Positions 7,199 to 14,629 of a stretch of 38,223 bases of DNA are shown here, piece by piece (position 1 is the first letter of the stretch; every line of letters begins with the position of its first letter). The notes under the pieces were generated by a model. It was not told the origin of the DNA. It saw nothing but the letters and a program-made list of their open reading frames with translations, and made no database searches. The stretch spans positions 1-38,223 of the forward strand of contig CAMPJJ010000049.1 of assembly GCA_946886855.1 (NCBI GenBank), given 5' to 3'. This stretch comes from an uncultured Roseateles sp. Lineage in GTDB: Bacteria > Pseudomonadota > Gammaproteobacteria > Burkholderiales > Burkholderiaceae. The position numbers were made by a program, and so were the translations under genes.

Positions 7199-9037
7199 TT
7201 GAGTTACCCCGACATCGGATCGCACGGCGTGATCGGCAACCTGCGCACGACCGCGCTCGTAGGCACCGACGGCACGATCGACTTCTTCTGCTTCCCCCGC
7301 TTCGACTCGCCGAGCGTGTTCCTGTCCTTGCTGGACGACCGGCGAGGCGGGCGATTCAGCCTCCGACCCGCCGAGGGTGCCGACGTGCAGACGCGGCAGA
7401 TGTACCTGCCCGACACGAACGTGCTGCTGACCCGCCACATGTCGGCCAAGGGACTGGTGGAGGTCATCGACTACATGCCGCTGCGCCGCAGCGGTCCGCA
7501 GAGCGCCCTGGTGCGCCGGGTCCGCTGCATCCGGGGCGCGCAGCGCGTCGAGATGCGCTGCGAGCCGCAGTTCGACTACGGGCGTGCCGAGAGCGAGGCC
7601 CGCATCGGTGACGACGGCCTGCTGGCGACGTTCACGATGGGGGAGTCGCCCGGCCCGATGCAGTTGCGCAGCACGGTGGCGCTGGCGGTGGATCGCGACG
7701 CCGTGGGCGCGGTCGTCGCCACGATGGATCTGAAGGCGGGGGACGAGGTCGCCTTCGTCTTCGAATGCGCGGTCGAGCGGCCGACCGACCACGAGGATCT
7801 CCACGCCTTCCTGGCGGCGTCGTTCACGGAGACGGTGGCCTACTGGCAGACCTGGAGCGGACGCTCGTCCTATCGCGGCCGGTGGCGGGAGATCGTGCTG
7901 CGCTCCGCGCTGGTGCTGAAGCTGCTGAGCTCCGCCGAACACGGCGCGATCATCGGCGCCGCCACCTTCGGCCTGCCCGAGCACGTCGGCGGCGTGCGCA
8001 ACTGGGATTACCGCTACTGCTGGATCCGCGACGCGGCGTTCACCGTGCATGCGCTGCTGCGGCTGGGCTACACCGAGGAAGCCGACCGCTTCATCGCCTG
8101 GGCCAAGGGCCGCGCGGACGACGACGAACCGGGCGACGTGCCGCAGGTGCTCTATGCCGTCGACGGCCGCCGCGTCGAGGGCGAGATCGAACTCGATCAC
8201 CTCGACGGCTATCGCGGCTCCCGCCCGGTGCGCGTGGGCAATGCCGCCGCCGCGCAGCTGCAGCTGGACGTGGTGGGGGAACTGGTCGACGCGATGTACC
8301 TGGCCGACCGGCATGGCGCCGCGCCCTCGATCGACGTCTGGCGCCGCTTGACGACCCGCATCGACTGGCTGTGCGAGCACTGGGACCAGCCGGACGACGG
8401 CATCTGGGAGATGCGCGGCGAGCGTCGCGATTTCCTCTCGGGCCGGCTGCTGAGCTGGGTGGCGCTGGACCGCGCGCTGCGCATGTCCCGACGCTTCGCG
8501 CGCCCGGCCCCGGTCATGCGCTGGGTCGAGACGCGCGACGCCATCGCGTCGCAGATCATCGATGAATTCTGGCATCCCGGGAAACAGGCCTTCGTCCAGT
8601 ACCGCGGCGGCGACACGCTCGACGCGGTGGTGCTGTTGATGCCGATGGTCCAGTTCATCGGGTCCGGCGATCCGCGGTGGCTGTCCACGCTCGACGCCGT
8701 GGGCCGGGAACTGAGCGTGGACAGCCTCGTCGCGCGATACACCACGGTGGACGGCGCCGACGGCGGCAACCTCGACGGTCTGCATGGCCAGGAGGGCGCC
8801 TTTATGCCGTGCTCGTTCTGGTACGTCGAATGCCTGGCCCGGGCCGGGCGGGTCGATGAGGCGCGTCTGCATTTCGACAAGCTGCTGACCTACGCCAATC
8901 ACCTCGGGCTGTATGCCGAGGAGATCGGACACAGCGGCGAGCACCTCGGCAACTTCCCGCAGGCGCTCACCCACCTGGCGCTGATCAGCGCCGCGCTCGC
9001 GCTGGACCGCGCCATCGACCCGGAGAACTCCCCATGA
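7199..9037 (+). CDS. Glycoside hydrolase family 15 protein (glucoamylase/trehalase-like)
   Basis: A 612-residue cytoplasmic enzyme of family GH15, expected to release glucose from an alpha-glucoside such as trehalose, maltodextrin or isomaltose by an inverting mechanism. The N-terminal 200 residues form the beta-sandwich found in trehalase-like members (opening YPDIGSHGVIGNLRTTALVG). The catalytic alpha/alpha barrel begins near residue 215 and contains NWDYRYCWIRDAAF (about 265-280), the general acid region IWEMRG (about 398) and the base region GQEGAFMPCSFWYVE (about 530). I chose the TTG at 7199 because AGGAG lies five bases upstream and the conserved N-terminus begins there; there is no ATG or GTG nearby in frame. 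No signal peptide is present. The stop overlaps the next start (ATGA), coupling it to a glucose dehydrogenase-like gene. Confidence 0.88.
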   Translation: MSYPDIGSHGVIGNLRTTALVGTDGTIDFFCFPRFDSPSVFLSLLDDRRGGRFSLRPAEGADVQTRQMYLPDTNVLLTRHMSAKGLVEVIDYMPLRRSGPQSALVRRVRCIRGAQRVEMRCEPQFDYGRAESEARIGDDGLLATFTMGESPGPMQLRSTVALAVDRDAVGAVVATMDLKAGDEVAFVFECAVERPTDHEDLHAFLAASFTETVAYWQTWSGRSSYRGRWREIVLRSALVLKLLSSAEHGAIIGAATFGLPEHVGGVRNWDYRYCWIRDAAFTVHALLRLGYTEEADRFIAWAKGRADDDEPGDVPQVLYAVDGRRVEGEIELDHLDGYRGSRPVRVGNAAAAQLQLDVVGELVDAMYLADRHGAAPSIDVWRRLTTRIDWLCEHWDQPDDGIWEMRGERRDFLSGRLLSWVALDRALRMSRRFARPAPVMRWVETRDAIASQIIDEFWHPGKQAFVQYRGGDTLDAVVLLMPMVQFIGSGDPRWLSTLDAVGRELSVDSLVARYTTVDGADGGNLDGLHGQEGAFMPCSFWYVECLARAGRVDEARLHFDKLLTYANHLGLYAEEIGHSGEHLGNFPQALTHLALISAALALDRAIDPENSP

Positions 9038-9843
9038 CCATGACCCCCACCCTGCATCGACAAGTGGCCCTCGTGACCGGCGCCAGCTCCGGCATCGGCA
9101 GAGGCATCGCGCTGGCGATGGCCGACGCCGGCGCCGCGGTGGTGATCAACTTCCATTCCCAGGAGGAGGCGGCGCGCCAAGTGGTGGAGCACATCACCCG
9201 GCATGGCGGCCGAGCGATCGCGGTGAAGGCCGATGTCGGCGTGGAGTCCGATGTCGCGCGCCTGTTCGAGCAGGCGGTGGCGGCGTTCGGCCGGGTCGAC
9301 ATCCTCGTGGCCAACTCCGGGATCCAGCGCGACGCGCCGATCGGCGAGATGACGCTCGACCAGTGGAACGAAGTGATAGGCACCAACCTGACCGGGCAGT
9401 TCCTCTGCGCGCGCGCGGCGGTCGGCCTGTTCCGGCGGCAGGGGCGGGATGAGGGCCGTTCGCGCGCGCTGGGCAAGATCATCCACATCAGTTCCGTCCA
9501 CCAGCTCATCCCGTGGGCGGGTCATGCGAACTACGCGGCCTCCAAGGGCGGCATCGACCTCTTCATGCGCAGCCTCGCCCAGGAGGTGGCGCAGGAGGGC
9601 ATCCGCGTGAACGCCATCGCGCCGGGCGCCATCGCCACGGCGATCAACCGGGCGTCGGTGGAGGACGAGGCGGCGAGGCAGAAGATGCTGTCGCTCATCC
9701 CTTATGGCCGCATCGGCGCGCCCGAGGACGTGGCGGCCGCCGCGCTGTGGCTCGCGAGCGATGCCTCGGACTACGTGGTCGGCACGACCTTGTTCATCGA
9801 TGGCGGGATGAGCCTGTATCCGGAGTTCCGGCACGGCGGATAG
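9034..9843 (+). CDS. Short-chain dehydrogenase, glucose 1-dehydrogenase-like
   Basis: A 269-residue NAD(P)-dependent short-chain dehydrogenase. It has the nucleotide-binding TGASSGIGRG near residues 15-24, a variant NSG in place of NAG (VANSGIQ), the catalytic Ser in HISSVHQ, and the YAASK pair. The stretch VVINFHSQEEAARQVV and the closing TLFIDGGMSLYPEF are what is expected of bacterial glucose 1-dehydrogenases (glucose to glucono-1,5-lactone). Its ATG overlaps the GH15 stop by four bases, so translation is coupled. Together the two genes would turn a glucoside into gluconolactone in the cytoplasm with reduction of NAD(P). Substrate specificity in this family cannot be read from sequence alone; a generic 3-oxoacyl-type activity is the alternative. 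Confidence 0.85.
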   Translation: MTMTPTLHRQVALVTGASSGIGRGIALAMADAGAAVVINFHSQEEAARQVVEHITRHGGRAIAVKADVGVESDVARLFEQAVAAFGRVDILVANSGIQRDAPIGEMTLDQWNEVIGTNLTGQFLCARAAVGLFRRQGRDEGRSRALGKIIHISSVHQLIPWAGHANYAASKGGIDLFMRSLAQEVAQEGIRVNAIAPGAIATAINRASVEDEAARQKMLSLIPYGRIGAPEDVAAAALWLASDASDYVVGTTLFIDGGMSLYPEFRHGG

Positions 9844-9885
9844 GCGCGTCGGTTCCCGTCGGACGTCTGCGGCGGTCGCACGCCG

Positions 9886-10824
9886 TCAGGTCGGCGCCAG
9901 CGACCGGCACAGCTCGACCACCAGGCCGCGCAGCCACTGGTGCCCCGGGTCCTTGTCCTGGCGCGGGTGCCACATCTGGGAGACGGTGATGGGGGCTGTC
10001 GGCACGGGCAGCGGGATCGCGCGCAGCGCGCCGTGAGCCAGCTCCGGACGGAAGAAGGTCGACGGCACCAGCGCCACCAGGTCCGTCGCGGCCGCGATCG
10101 AGAGCGCCGCGCGGAAACTCGGCACCACGACCGCGACCCGACGCGACAGCCCGCGTGCGGCGAGCGCCTCGTCCACCGGGCCTGCGCGACGGCCCCGCCG
10201 CGACGTGACCACATGGGCGCAGGCCGCATAACGGGCCAGATCACCGGCCCCACCACGCGCTGCATCGGGGGCCTGCCCGTCGAGCAGCGCGTGACCCGCG
10301 CGCACCGCGGCGACGAAATGGTCGCGATAGAGCGCCTGGATGCGGACTTCGGGGCCGGACGCGCCGAGGACGCCGATGTCCAGATCGATCAGGCCCTCGC
10401 GCAGCGGGCGGACGTCCTTGTCGGGCTTGGGTGCGAAACGCAGGCACACGCCCGGCGCTTCATCCGCCGCGCGGGCGACCAGCGCCGGTGCGAAGGCCTC
10501 GATGAAGCCGTCATTCGCCCGCAGCGTGAAGGTCCGTTGAAGCCGGCGCAGGTCCCAGCCGGCGCCGGCAGGTTGCAGCACGGCGCGCGCGCCCTGGGCG
10601 AGCTCCCGGACCTGGTCGCGCAGCGCGAGTGCGTGCGGCGTCGGCACCATCGTGCGGCCGGCGCGCACGAGCAGCGGATCGCCGGTGGCCGCGCGCAGCC
10701 GCGACAGCGTGCGGCTCATCGCGGATTCGCTGAGCCGCAGGCGCTCGGCGGCTTTCGCCACGCTCCCTTCGGCGAGCAGGGCGTCCAGTGCGGTGAGCAG
10801 GTTGAGATCGATGTCGTCGGCCAT
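9886..10824 (-). CDS. LysR family transcriptional regulator
   Basis: A 312-residue regulator with the N-terminal winged helix-turn-helix (residues about 8-67: LLTALDALLAEGSVAKAAERLRLSESAMSRTLSRLR) and a C-terminal effector domain. The form DLNLLTALDAL with LLVRAGRTMVPTPHA is usual in the NodD/PcpR-like branch of LysR proteins. It is divergent from an MFS exporter gene with 130 bp between the start codons, so the exporter is the natural target; such pairs often respond to the compound exported. It ends 42 bp from the convergent SDR gene. An imperfect dyad that could serve as its operator lies at 10870-10884. Confidence 0.88.
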   Translation of the reverse strand: MADDIDLNLLTALDALLAEGSVAKAAERLRLSESAMSRTLSRLRAATGDPLLVRAGRTMVPTPHALALRDQVRELAQGARAVLQPAGAGWDLRRLQRTFTLRANDGFIEAFAPALVARAADEAPGVCLRFAPKPDKDVRPLREGLIDLDIGVLGASGPEVRIQALYRDHFVAAVRAGHALLDGQAPDAARGGAGDLARYAACAHVVTSRRGRRAGPVDEALAARGLSRRVAVVVPSFRAALSIAAATDLVALVPSTFFRPELAHGALRAIPLPVPTAPITVSQMWHPRQDKDPGHQWLRGLVVELCRSLAPT

Positions 10825-10869
10825 CGCGGCACGCTAGCACGCGCGCGCGCAGTGCGGATGGCGTCGCGT

Positions 10870-10884
10870 GCAGGGACTTCCTGC
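10870..10884. promoter_or_regulatory. Dyad GCAGG-N5-CCTGC between lysR and MFS genes, possible operator
   Basis: A five-base perfect dyad with a five-base centre lies 46 bp from the regulator start and 71 bp from the exporter start. It does not match the classical T-N11-A LysR box, so this rests only on symmetry and position. Confidence 0.25.
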
Positions 10885-10954
10885 GTCCCACGCGCTGGTC
10901 GCGTCGCCGGGCGGCTCCTATGCTGGACGCCTCTCCTTTCGAGCCGTCGCCCCG

Positions 10955-12376
10955 ATGTCCGCCAAGTTGTCCGCTTCGTCTGCTTCTGCCGTTTCGTCCT
11001 CTTCCAAGTCCGACGCCGACGCCGACGCCGACAACGACACCGATGGCGTGCCGCTGCCGCGCCGTCACGCGGCGGTCGCGGCGCTCCTCGGCGCGATCGC
11101 GCTGGTCGTGCTGGATGGCGCGATCGCCAACGTCGCGCTGCCCAACATCGCGCAGACCTTGCGGAGCTCGCCCGCCGATGCCATCTGGGTCGCGACGGCC
11201 TATCAACTGGCCGTGGTGATGTTCCTGCTACCGGCGTCGGCGCTGGGCGAGCGGCTCGGTTACCGGCGAGTCTTCATCGCGGGCGTCTCGCTGTTCACCG
11301 CGGCGTCCGGGCTGTGCGCGCTGGCGCCTTCGCTGGGATGGCTGGTGGCCGGGCGATGCCTGCAGGGCCTGGGCAGCGCCGCGGTGATGCCGTTGGGCCT
11401 GGCGCTGCTGCGCTTCACCTATCCGAAGCGGCTGCTCGGTCAGGCCATCGCGTACAACGCGCTGGCGGTCGCGGGCGCGTCCGCGGCCGGGCCCGCCATC
11501 GGCGCGGCGATCCTGTCGGTGGCCGGATGGCCGTGGCTGTTCGCGGTGAACCTGCCGGTCGGCCTGCTGGTGCTGATCGCCGCGCGCGGATTGCCGAACA
11601 CGCCCGGCACGCGGCGTCCCCTGGATGTCGTGAGCGTCGCCCTGAACGCCGGCATGTTCGCGGCCTTCGTGCTCGGCGGCGATCAAGTCCTCACACGTCC
11701 GCTGGAAGGGGGCGCGCTGCTGGTGGCCGCGGTGGCGTGCGGCGCGCTGCTGGTCCGTCGCGAGCTGCCGCGCGCGGCGCCGCTGATTCCGCTGGACCTG
11801 CTGCGCTCGCCGTCGTTCCGGATGTCCATCATCGCGTCGGTGTGCTGCTTCACCGGGCAGATGGCGAGTTACGTCGCCTTGCCGTTCTACATGCACCACG
11901 TGCTGGGACTGAGCGTGCTCGCGACCGGCCTGCTGATGACGCCGTGGCCGCTGGCGGTGATGCTGGCCGCGCCCTTGTCCGGCCGGCTGGCCGACCGCTT
12001 GCCGACGGCCTGGCTTTGCGCGGCAGGGGCGGCTTGTCTCGCCACGGGGCTCGCGCTGTGCGCAGCCTGGCCGCTGCAGGCCGATCCCCGGCCGCCGCTG
12101 ATCGTCTTCACCGCGTTGGCGGGACTGGGATTCGGCTTCTTCCAGACGCCCAACAACCGCAACATGCTGCTGTCCGCGCCGAAGGAGCGCAGCGGCGCCG
12201 CCGGCGGCGCGCAAGGCGTGGCCCGCCTCACCGGCCAGACGCTGGGCAGCCTGCTGATGGGGCTGCTGTTCACCTGGCTGCCGGCGTCACGGGCGTCGCA
12301 TGCGGGCCTGGCCATGGCCGCGGGTTTCGCGCTGGTCGCGGGGCTGGTGAGCGTGTGGCGAGGGCGCGCGACATAG
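10955..12376 (+). CDS. MFS transporter, DHA2 (EmrB/QacA) family drug exporter
   Basis: A 473-residue inner membrane protein with about 14 hydrophobic segments. It carries the DHA2 pattern VVLDGAIANVALPNIAQTL in the first segment, WVATAYQLAVVMFLLPASALGERLGYRR (motif A region), and GPAIGAAILSVAGWPWLFAVNLPVG (motif C and the following turn). It should export drugs or other amphiphiles by proton antiport. The first 35 residues are a disordered cytoplasmic tail rich in Ser and with Asp-Ala pairs from a GACGCC repeat. I chose the ATG at 10955 as the first good start before this tail; a GTG-type start at 10868 would overlap the control region. Expression is probably controlled by the divergent LysR protein. 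Confidence 0.88.
   Translation: MSAKLSASSASAVSSSSKSDADADADNDTDGVPLPRRHAAVAALLGAIALVVLDGAIANVALPNIAQTLRSSPADAIWVATAYQLAVVMFLLPASALGERLGYRRVFIAGVSLFTAASGLCALAPSLGWLVAGRCLQGLGSAAVMPLGLALLRFTYPKRLLGQAIAYNALAVAGASAAGPAIGAAILSVAGWPWLFAVNLPVGLLVLIAARGLPNTPGTRRPLDVVSVALNAGMFAAFVLGGDQVLTRPLEGGALLVAAVACGALLVRRELPRAAPLIPLDLLRSPSFRMSIIASVCCFTGQMASYVALPFYMHHVLGLSVLATGLLMTPWPLAVMLAAPLSGRLADRLPTAWLCAAGAACLATGLALCAAWPLQADPRPPLIVFTALAGLGFGFFQTPNNRNMLLSAPKERSGAAGGAQGVARLTGQTLGSLLMGLLFTWLPASRASHAGLAMAAGFALVAGLVSVWRGRAT
11012..11047 (+). repeat. GACGCC-type hexamer run in the MFS N-terminal tail
   Basis: Three perfect GACGCC units and three diverged ones encode an Asp-Ala/Asp-Asn/Asp-Thr stretch near the N-terminus, ahead of the first membrane segment. 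Confidence 0.75.
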
Positions 12377-12418
12377 CGGGGTGCTCAGTGCCCGCGGCCG
12401 GCAGCGAATCCGCGCCAA

Positions 12419-12459
12419 TGAAAAAGGCCGACGCCTCCCTTGCGGGCGGGCGCCGGCCT
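12419..12459 (-). terminator. Rho-independent terminator behind nusB
   Basis: Read on the minus strand, AGGCCGGCGCC pairs with GGCGTCGGCCT (one G-U type mismatch) across a 13-base loop and is followed by a run of five T. It lies 16 bp behind the nusB stop and closes the ribD-ribBA-ribH-nusB transcript; the convergent MFS gene ends at 12376. Confidence 0.8.
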
Positions 12460-12474
12460 CGATCCGTGTGGAGA

Positions 12475-12993
12475 TCAGTCGCCGCGGACGGACTTGACCT
12501 CGACGGGACGCAGATCGATCGCGGCGCGGTCCAGCACGCCGTTGACGTACTTGTGCCCGTCCGTGCCGCCGAAGGACTTGGCCAGTTCGACGGCCTCGTT
12601 GATCGCCACCTTGTACGGGATGTCGATGCAGTTCTTCAGCTCGTACGCGCCGATCATCAGGATCGCGTGTTCGATCGGCGACAGCTCGGTCGTCTTGCGG
12701 TCCGCATGACGGGCCAGCACCGCGTCCAGATCCGCCGCCTCTTCGATCGCGCCGTTGAACAGCTTGTCGTAATGACCGCGGTCGGCCTTCTCGAAGCCTT
12801 CCTGCTCACGGGTGTGCGCGTCGATCACGCCCAGATCGTCGCCGGTCACCAGCCACTGGTAGATGCCTTGCAGCGCGTGCTCGCGCGAACGGCGGCGGGC
12901 CGACTTGGCCGGCGCCTTCTTCGCGGCCGGCTTGCCGCCCGTCTTGGCGGCAGGCTTGCCAGCGGCGGGAGGGGTGTTGTCCTTGGTGTTCAC
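12475..12993 (-). CDS. nusB: Transcription antitermination factor NusB
   Basis: NusB binds boxA RNA with NusE (S10) and supports antitermination, chiefly in rRNA operons. The 172-residue protein has the standard all-helical core from about residue 34 ([16 protein letters not shown]) to the end, with the conserved [16 protein letters not shown] and [30 protein letters not shown]. The first 33 residues are an extra Lys/Ala/Pro-rich basic tail, common in Burkholderiales. The start is a GTG at 12993 that overlaps the ribH stop as GTGA, so it is translationally coupled to ribH, the usual ribH-nusB arrangement. Confidence 0.95.
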   Translation of the reverse strand: MNTKDNTPPAAGKPAAKTGGKPAAKKAPAKSARRRSREHALQGIYQWLVTGDDLGVIDAHTREQEGFEKADRGHYDKLFNGAIEEAADLDAVLARHADRKTTELSPIEHAILMIGAYELKNCIDIPYKVAINEAVELAKSFGGTDGHKYVNGVLDRAAIDLRPVEVKSVRGD

Positions 12994-13454
12994 TTGAGTT
13001 CTTTCAGCAGCTGTGCCATCTCGACGGCAACGGTCCCGGCATCGCGGCCCTTGTCTTCGGCCCGCGCCCAGGCCTGTTCCTCGTTCTCGACCGTCAGGAT
13101 CGCGTTGGCGATCGGCAGGCGATGGTCGAGCGTCAGGCGCGTCACGCCGGCGCCGCTCTCGTTGGCGACCAGCTCGAAGTGGTAGGTCTCACCGCGGATG
13201 ATGCAGCCCAGCGCGACGAGCGCGTCGAACCGGCCGCTCTCGGCCATGGCCTGCAGCGCCACCGGCACTTCCAGCGCGCCCGGCACGGTCACGTGGCGGA
13301 TGTCGGCCTCCTGGACGCCCAGCCGCGCCAGCTCGCCCAGGCAGGCCGTGGCCAGCGCCGTCGTCAAGGCGTCGTTGAATCGCGCCTGGACGATGCCGAC
13401 GCGCAGGCCGCGTCCGTCCAGTCGGGTCGATTGACCCTTGTCAGATCCTTGCAT
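12990..13454 (-). CDS. ribH: 6,7-dimethyl-8-ribityllumazine synthase
   Basis: RibH condenses 5-amino-6-ribitylaminouracil with dihydroxybutanone phosphate to lumazine, the penultimate step of riboflavin synthesis, as an icosahedral or pentameric complex. The 154-residue length is normal. Visible marks are [13 protein letters not shown], the loop [33 protein letters not shown] with the catalytic His, and [21 protein letters not shown] chose the ATG at 13454: GAGG lies five bases upstream and the length fits; the frame is open to 13484 but that would overlap ribBA. The ribBA stop is only seven bases upstream, so the genes are co-translated. Confidence 0.95.
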   Translation of the reverse strand: MQGSDKGQSTRLDGRGLRVGIVQARFNDALTTALATACLGELARLGVQEADIRHVTVPGALEVPVALQAMAESGRFDALVALGCIIRGETYHFELVANESGAGVTRLTLDHRLPIANAILTVENEEQAWARAEDKGRDAGTVAVEMAQLLKELK

Positions 13455-13461
13455 GCGGTCC

Positions 13462-14574
13462 TCAGCAATTCTTGTCGTTGGCACCGACCTGGGCCGCCTG
13501 GAAGCCGGTCACCTCCAGCCCGTAACCGGTCATGCTCGGCATGCGGCGCGGGCTGCCCAGCAGCTTCATCCGCTGCACGCCGAGTTCGCGCAGGATCTGC
13601 GCGCCGACGCCGTAGGTGCGCAGGTCCATGGTCTGGCGGGCCTCTTCCGAGGCGCTCGGCTGCAGCCGCGCCAGCATCGCCTCCGCGTCTTCGCCGCAGT
13701 TGAGCAGCACCGCGACGCCGGCGCCTTCCCCCTGGATCGCCGACAGCGCCTGCGGCAGCGGCCAGCTGTGGCCGCAGCGGCCGGCATCCAGCAGGTCCAT
13801 CGCCGAGAACGGCTCGTGCACGCGCACCAGCACTTCCTGGTCGGGCTGCCAGGCGCCGAGCACCAGCGCCATGTGGACGTTGTTCGAGCGGTCGCGGAAG
13901 ACGTGGCAGTCGAAGCGGCCTTCGCGCGTGTCCAGCGGACGCTGCGCGATGCGCTGCACGATCGATTCGTTGCGGCTGCGGTACTCGATCAGGTCGGCGA
14001 TGGTGCCGATCTTCAGGCCGTGTTCCTTGGCGAAGACCTCCAGGTCCGGCAGACGCGCCATCGTGCCGTCGTCGTTCATGATCTCGCAGATCACGCCGGC
14101 GGGCGTCAGGCCGGCCATGCGCGACAGGTCGCAGCCGGCCTCGGTGTGGCCCGCGCGCATGAGCACGCCGCCGTCCTGCGCCTGCAGCGGGAAGATGTGG
14201 CCCGGCTGGACCAGGTCGGTCGCGATCGCGCCCTTGGCCACCGCCGCCTGGACGGTGCGCGCGCGGTCCGCGGCGGAGATGCCGGTGGTGACGCCGGTGG
14301 CCGCCTCGATCGACACGGTGAACGCCGTGCCGTGCTTGGTGCCGTTGCGGGTGGCCATCGGCGGCAGCTGCAGCTGTTCGCAGCGCTCTCGGGTCAGGGT
14401 CAGGCAGATCAGGCCGCGGCCATGCTTGGCCATGAAGTTGATCGCCTCCGGCGTGACGTGGTCGGCGGCGAGGACGAGGTCCCCCTCGTTCTCGCGGTCC
14501 TCTTCGTCGACGAGGATGACCATGCGGCCAGCCGCCAGCTCGGCGACCAGCTCGGGAATCGGTGAAATAGGCAT
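13462..14574 (-). CDS. ribBA: DHBP synthase with degenerate GTP cyclohydrolase II domain (RibBX-type RibBA)
   Basis: A 370-residue two-domain protein. The N-terminal domain (residues 1-205) is 3,4-dihydroxy-2-butanone 4-phosphate synthase with intact [26 protein letters not shown] and [16 protein letters not shown] motifs; it makes the four-carbon unit of riboflavin from ribulose 5-phosphate. The C-terminal domain keeps the GTP cyclohydrolase II fold ([12 protein letters not shown] to the end) but lacks the zinc-binding Cys cluster (CDC becomes RCGHSW) and the catalytic RQEGRGIG-like segment, replaced by NCGEDAEAM. Such proteins are known in other proteobacteria and do not complement ribA. 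A real ribA must be elsewhere. No Shine-Dalgarno precedes the ATG, and a TACAAT lies seven bases upstream. Confidence 0.93.
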   Translation of the reverse strand: MPISPIPELVAELAAGRMVILVDEEDRENEGDLVLAADHVTPEAINFMAKHGRGLICLTLTRERCEQLQLPPMATRNGTKHGTAFTVSIEAATGVTTGISAADRARTVQAAVAKGAIATDLVQPGHIFPLQAQDGGVLMRAGHTEAGCDLSRMAGLTPAGVICEIMNDDGTMARLPDLEVFAKEHGLKIGTIADLIEYRSRNESIVQRIAQRPLDTREGRFDCHVFRDRSNNVHMALVLGAWQPDQEVLVRVHEPFSAMDLLDAGRCGHSWPLPQALSAIQGEGAGVAVLLNCGEDAEAMLARLQPSASEEARQTMDLRTYGVGAQILRELGVQRMKLLGSPRRMPSMTGYGLEVTGFQAAQVGANDKNC

Positions 14575-14629
14575 GGGCGCGATTGTAGGCGGGGCGGCCC
14601 GGTCGTCCGGGTCGCGGGGTTCTTGAACG
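14575..14629 (-). promoter_or_regulatory. ribBA promoter, possibly for a leaderless transcript
   Basis: On the minus strand TACAAT occupies 14587-14582, and exactly seven bases separate it from the ribBA ATG at 14574. A start site at the usual distance would fall on or next to the A of the ATG. The seven bases contain no Shine-Dalgarno sequence. No good -35 is present. The 55-bp gap behind ribD is too short for an FMN riboswitch. Confidence 0.5.

Noticed and set aside
6983..8974. Upstream extension of the binding-protein frame on the minus strand through the GH15 gene
   Set aside because: The extension is antisense to GH15 and gives no signal peptide; the GTG at 6982 with AGGA and a proper signal peptide is the better start.
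13455..13484. Longer ribH start at 13484
   Set aside because: It would overlap the end of ribBA by 23 bases and exceed the normal length; the ATG at 13454 has GAGG and gives 154 residues.
14575..14629. FMN riboswitch before ribBA
   Set aside because: Only 55 bases separate ribD and ribBA, far too few for the aptamer of about 120-140 nt.
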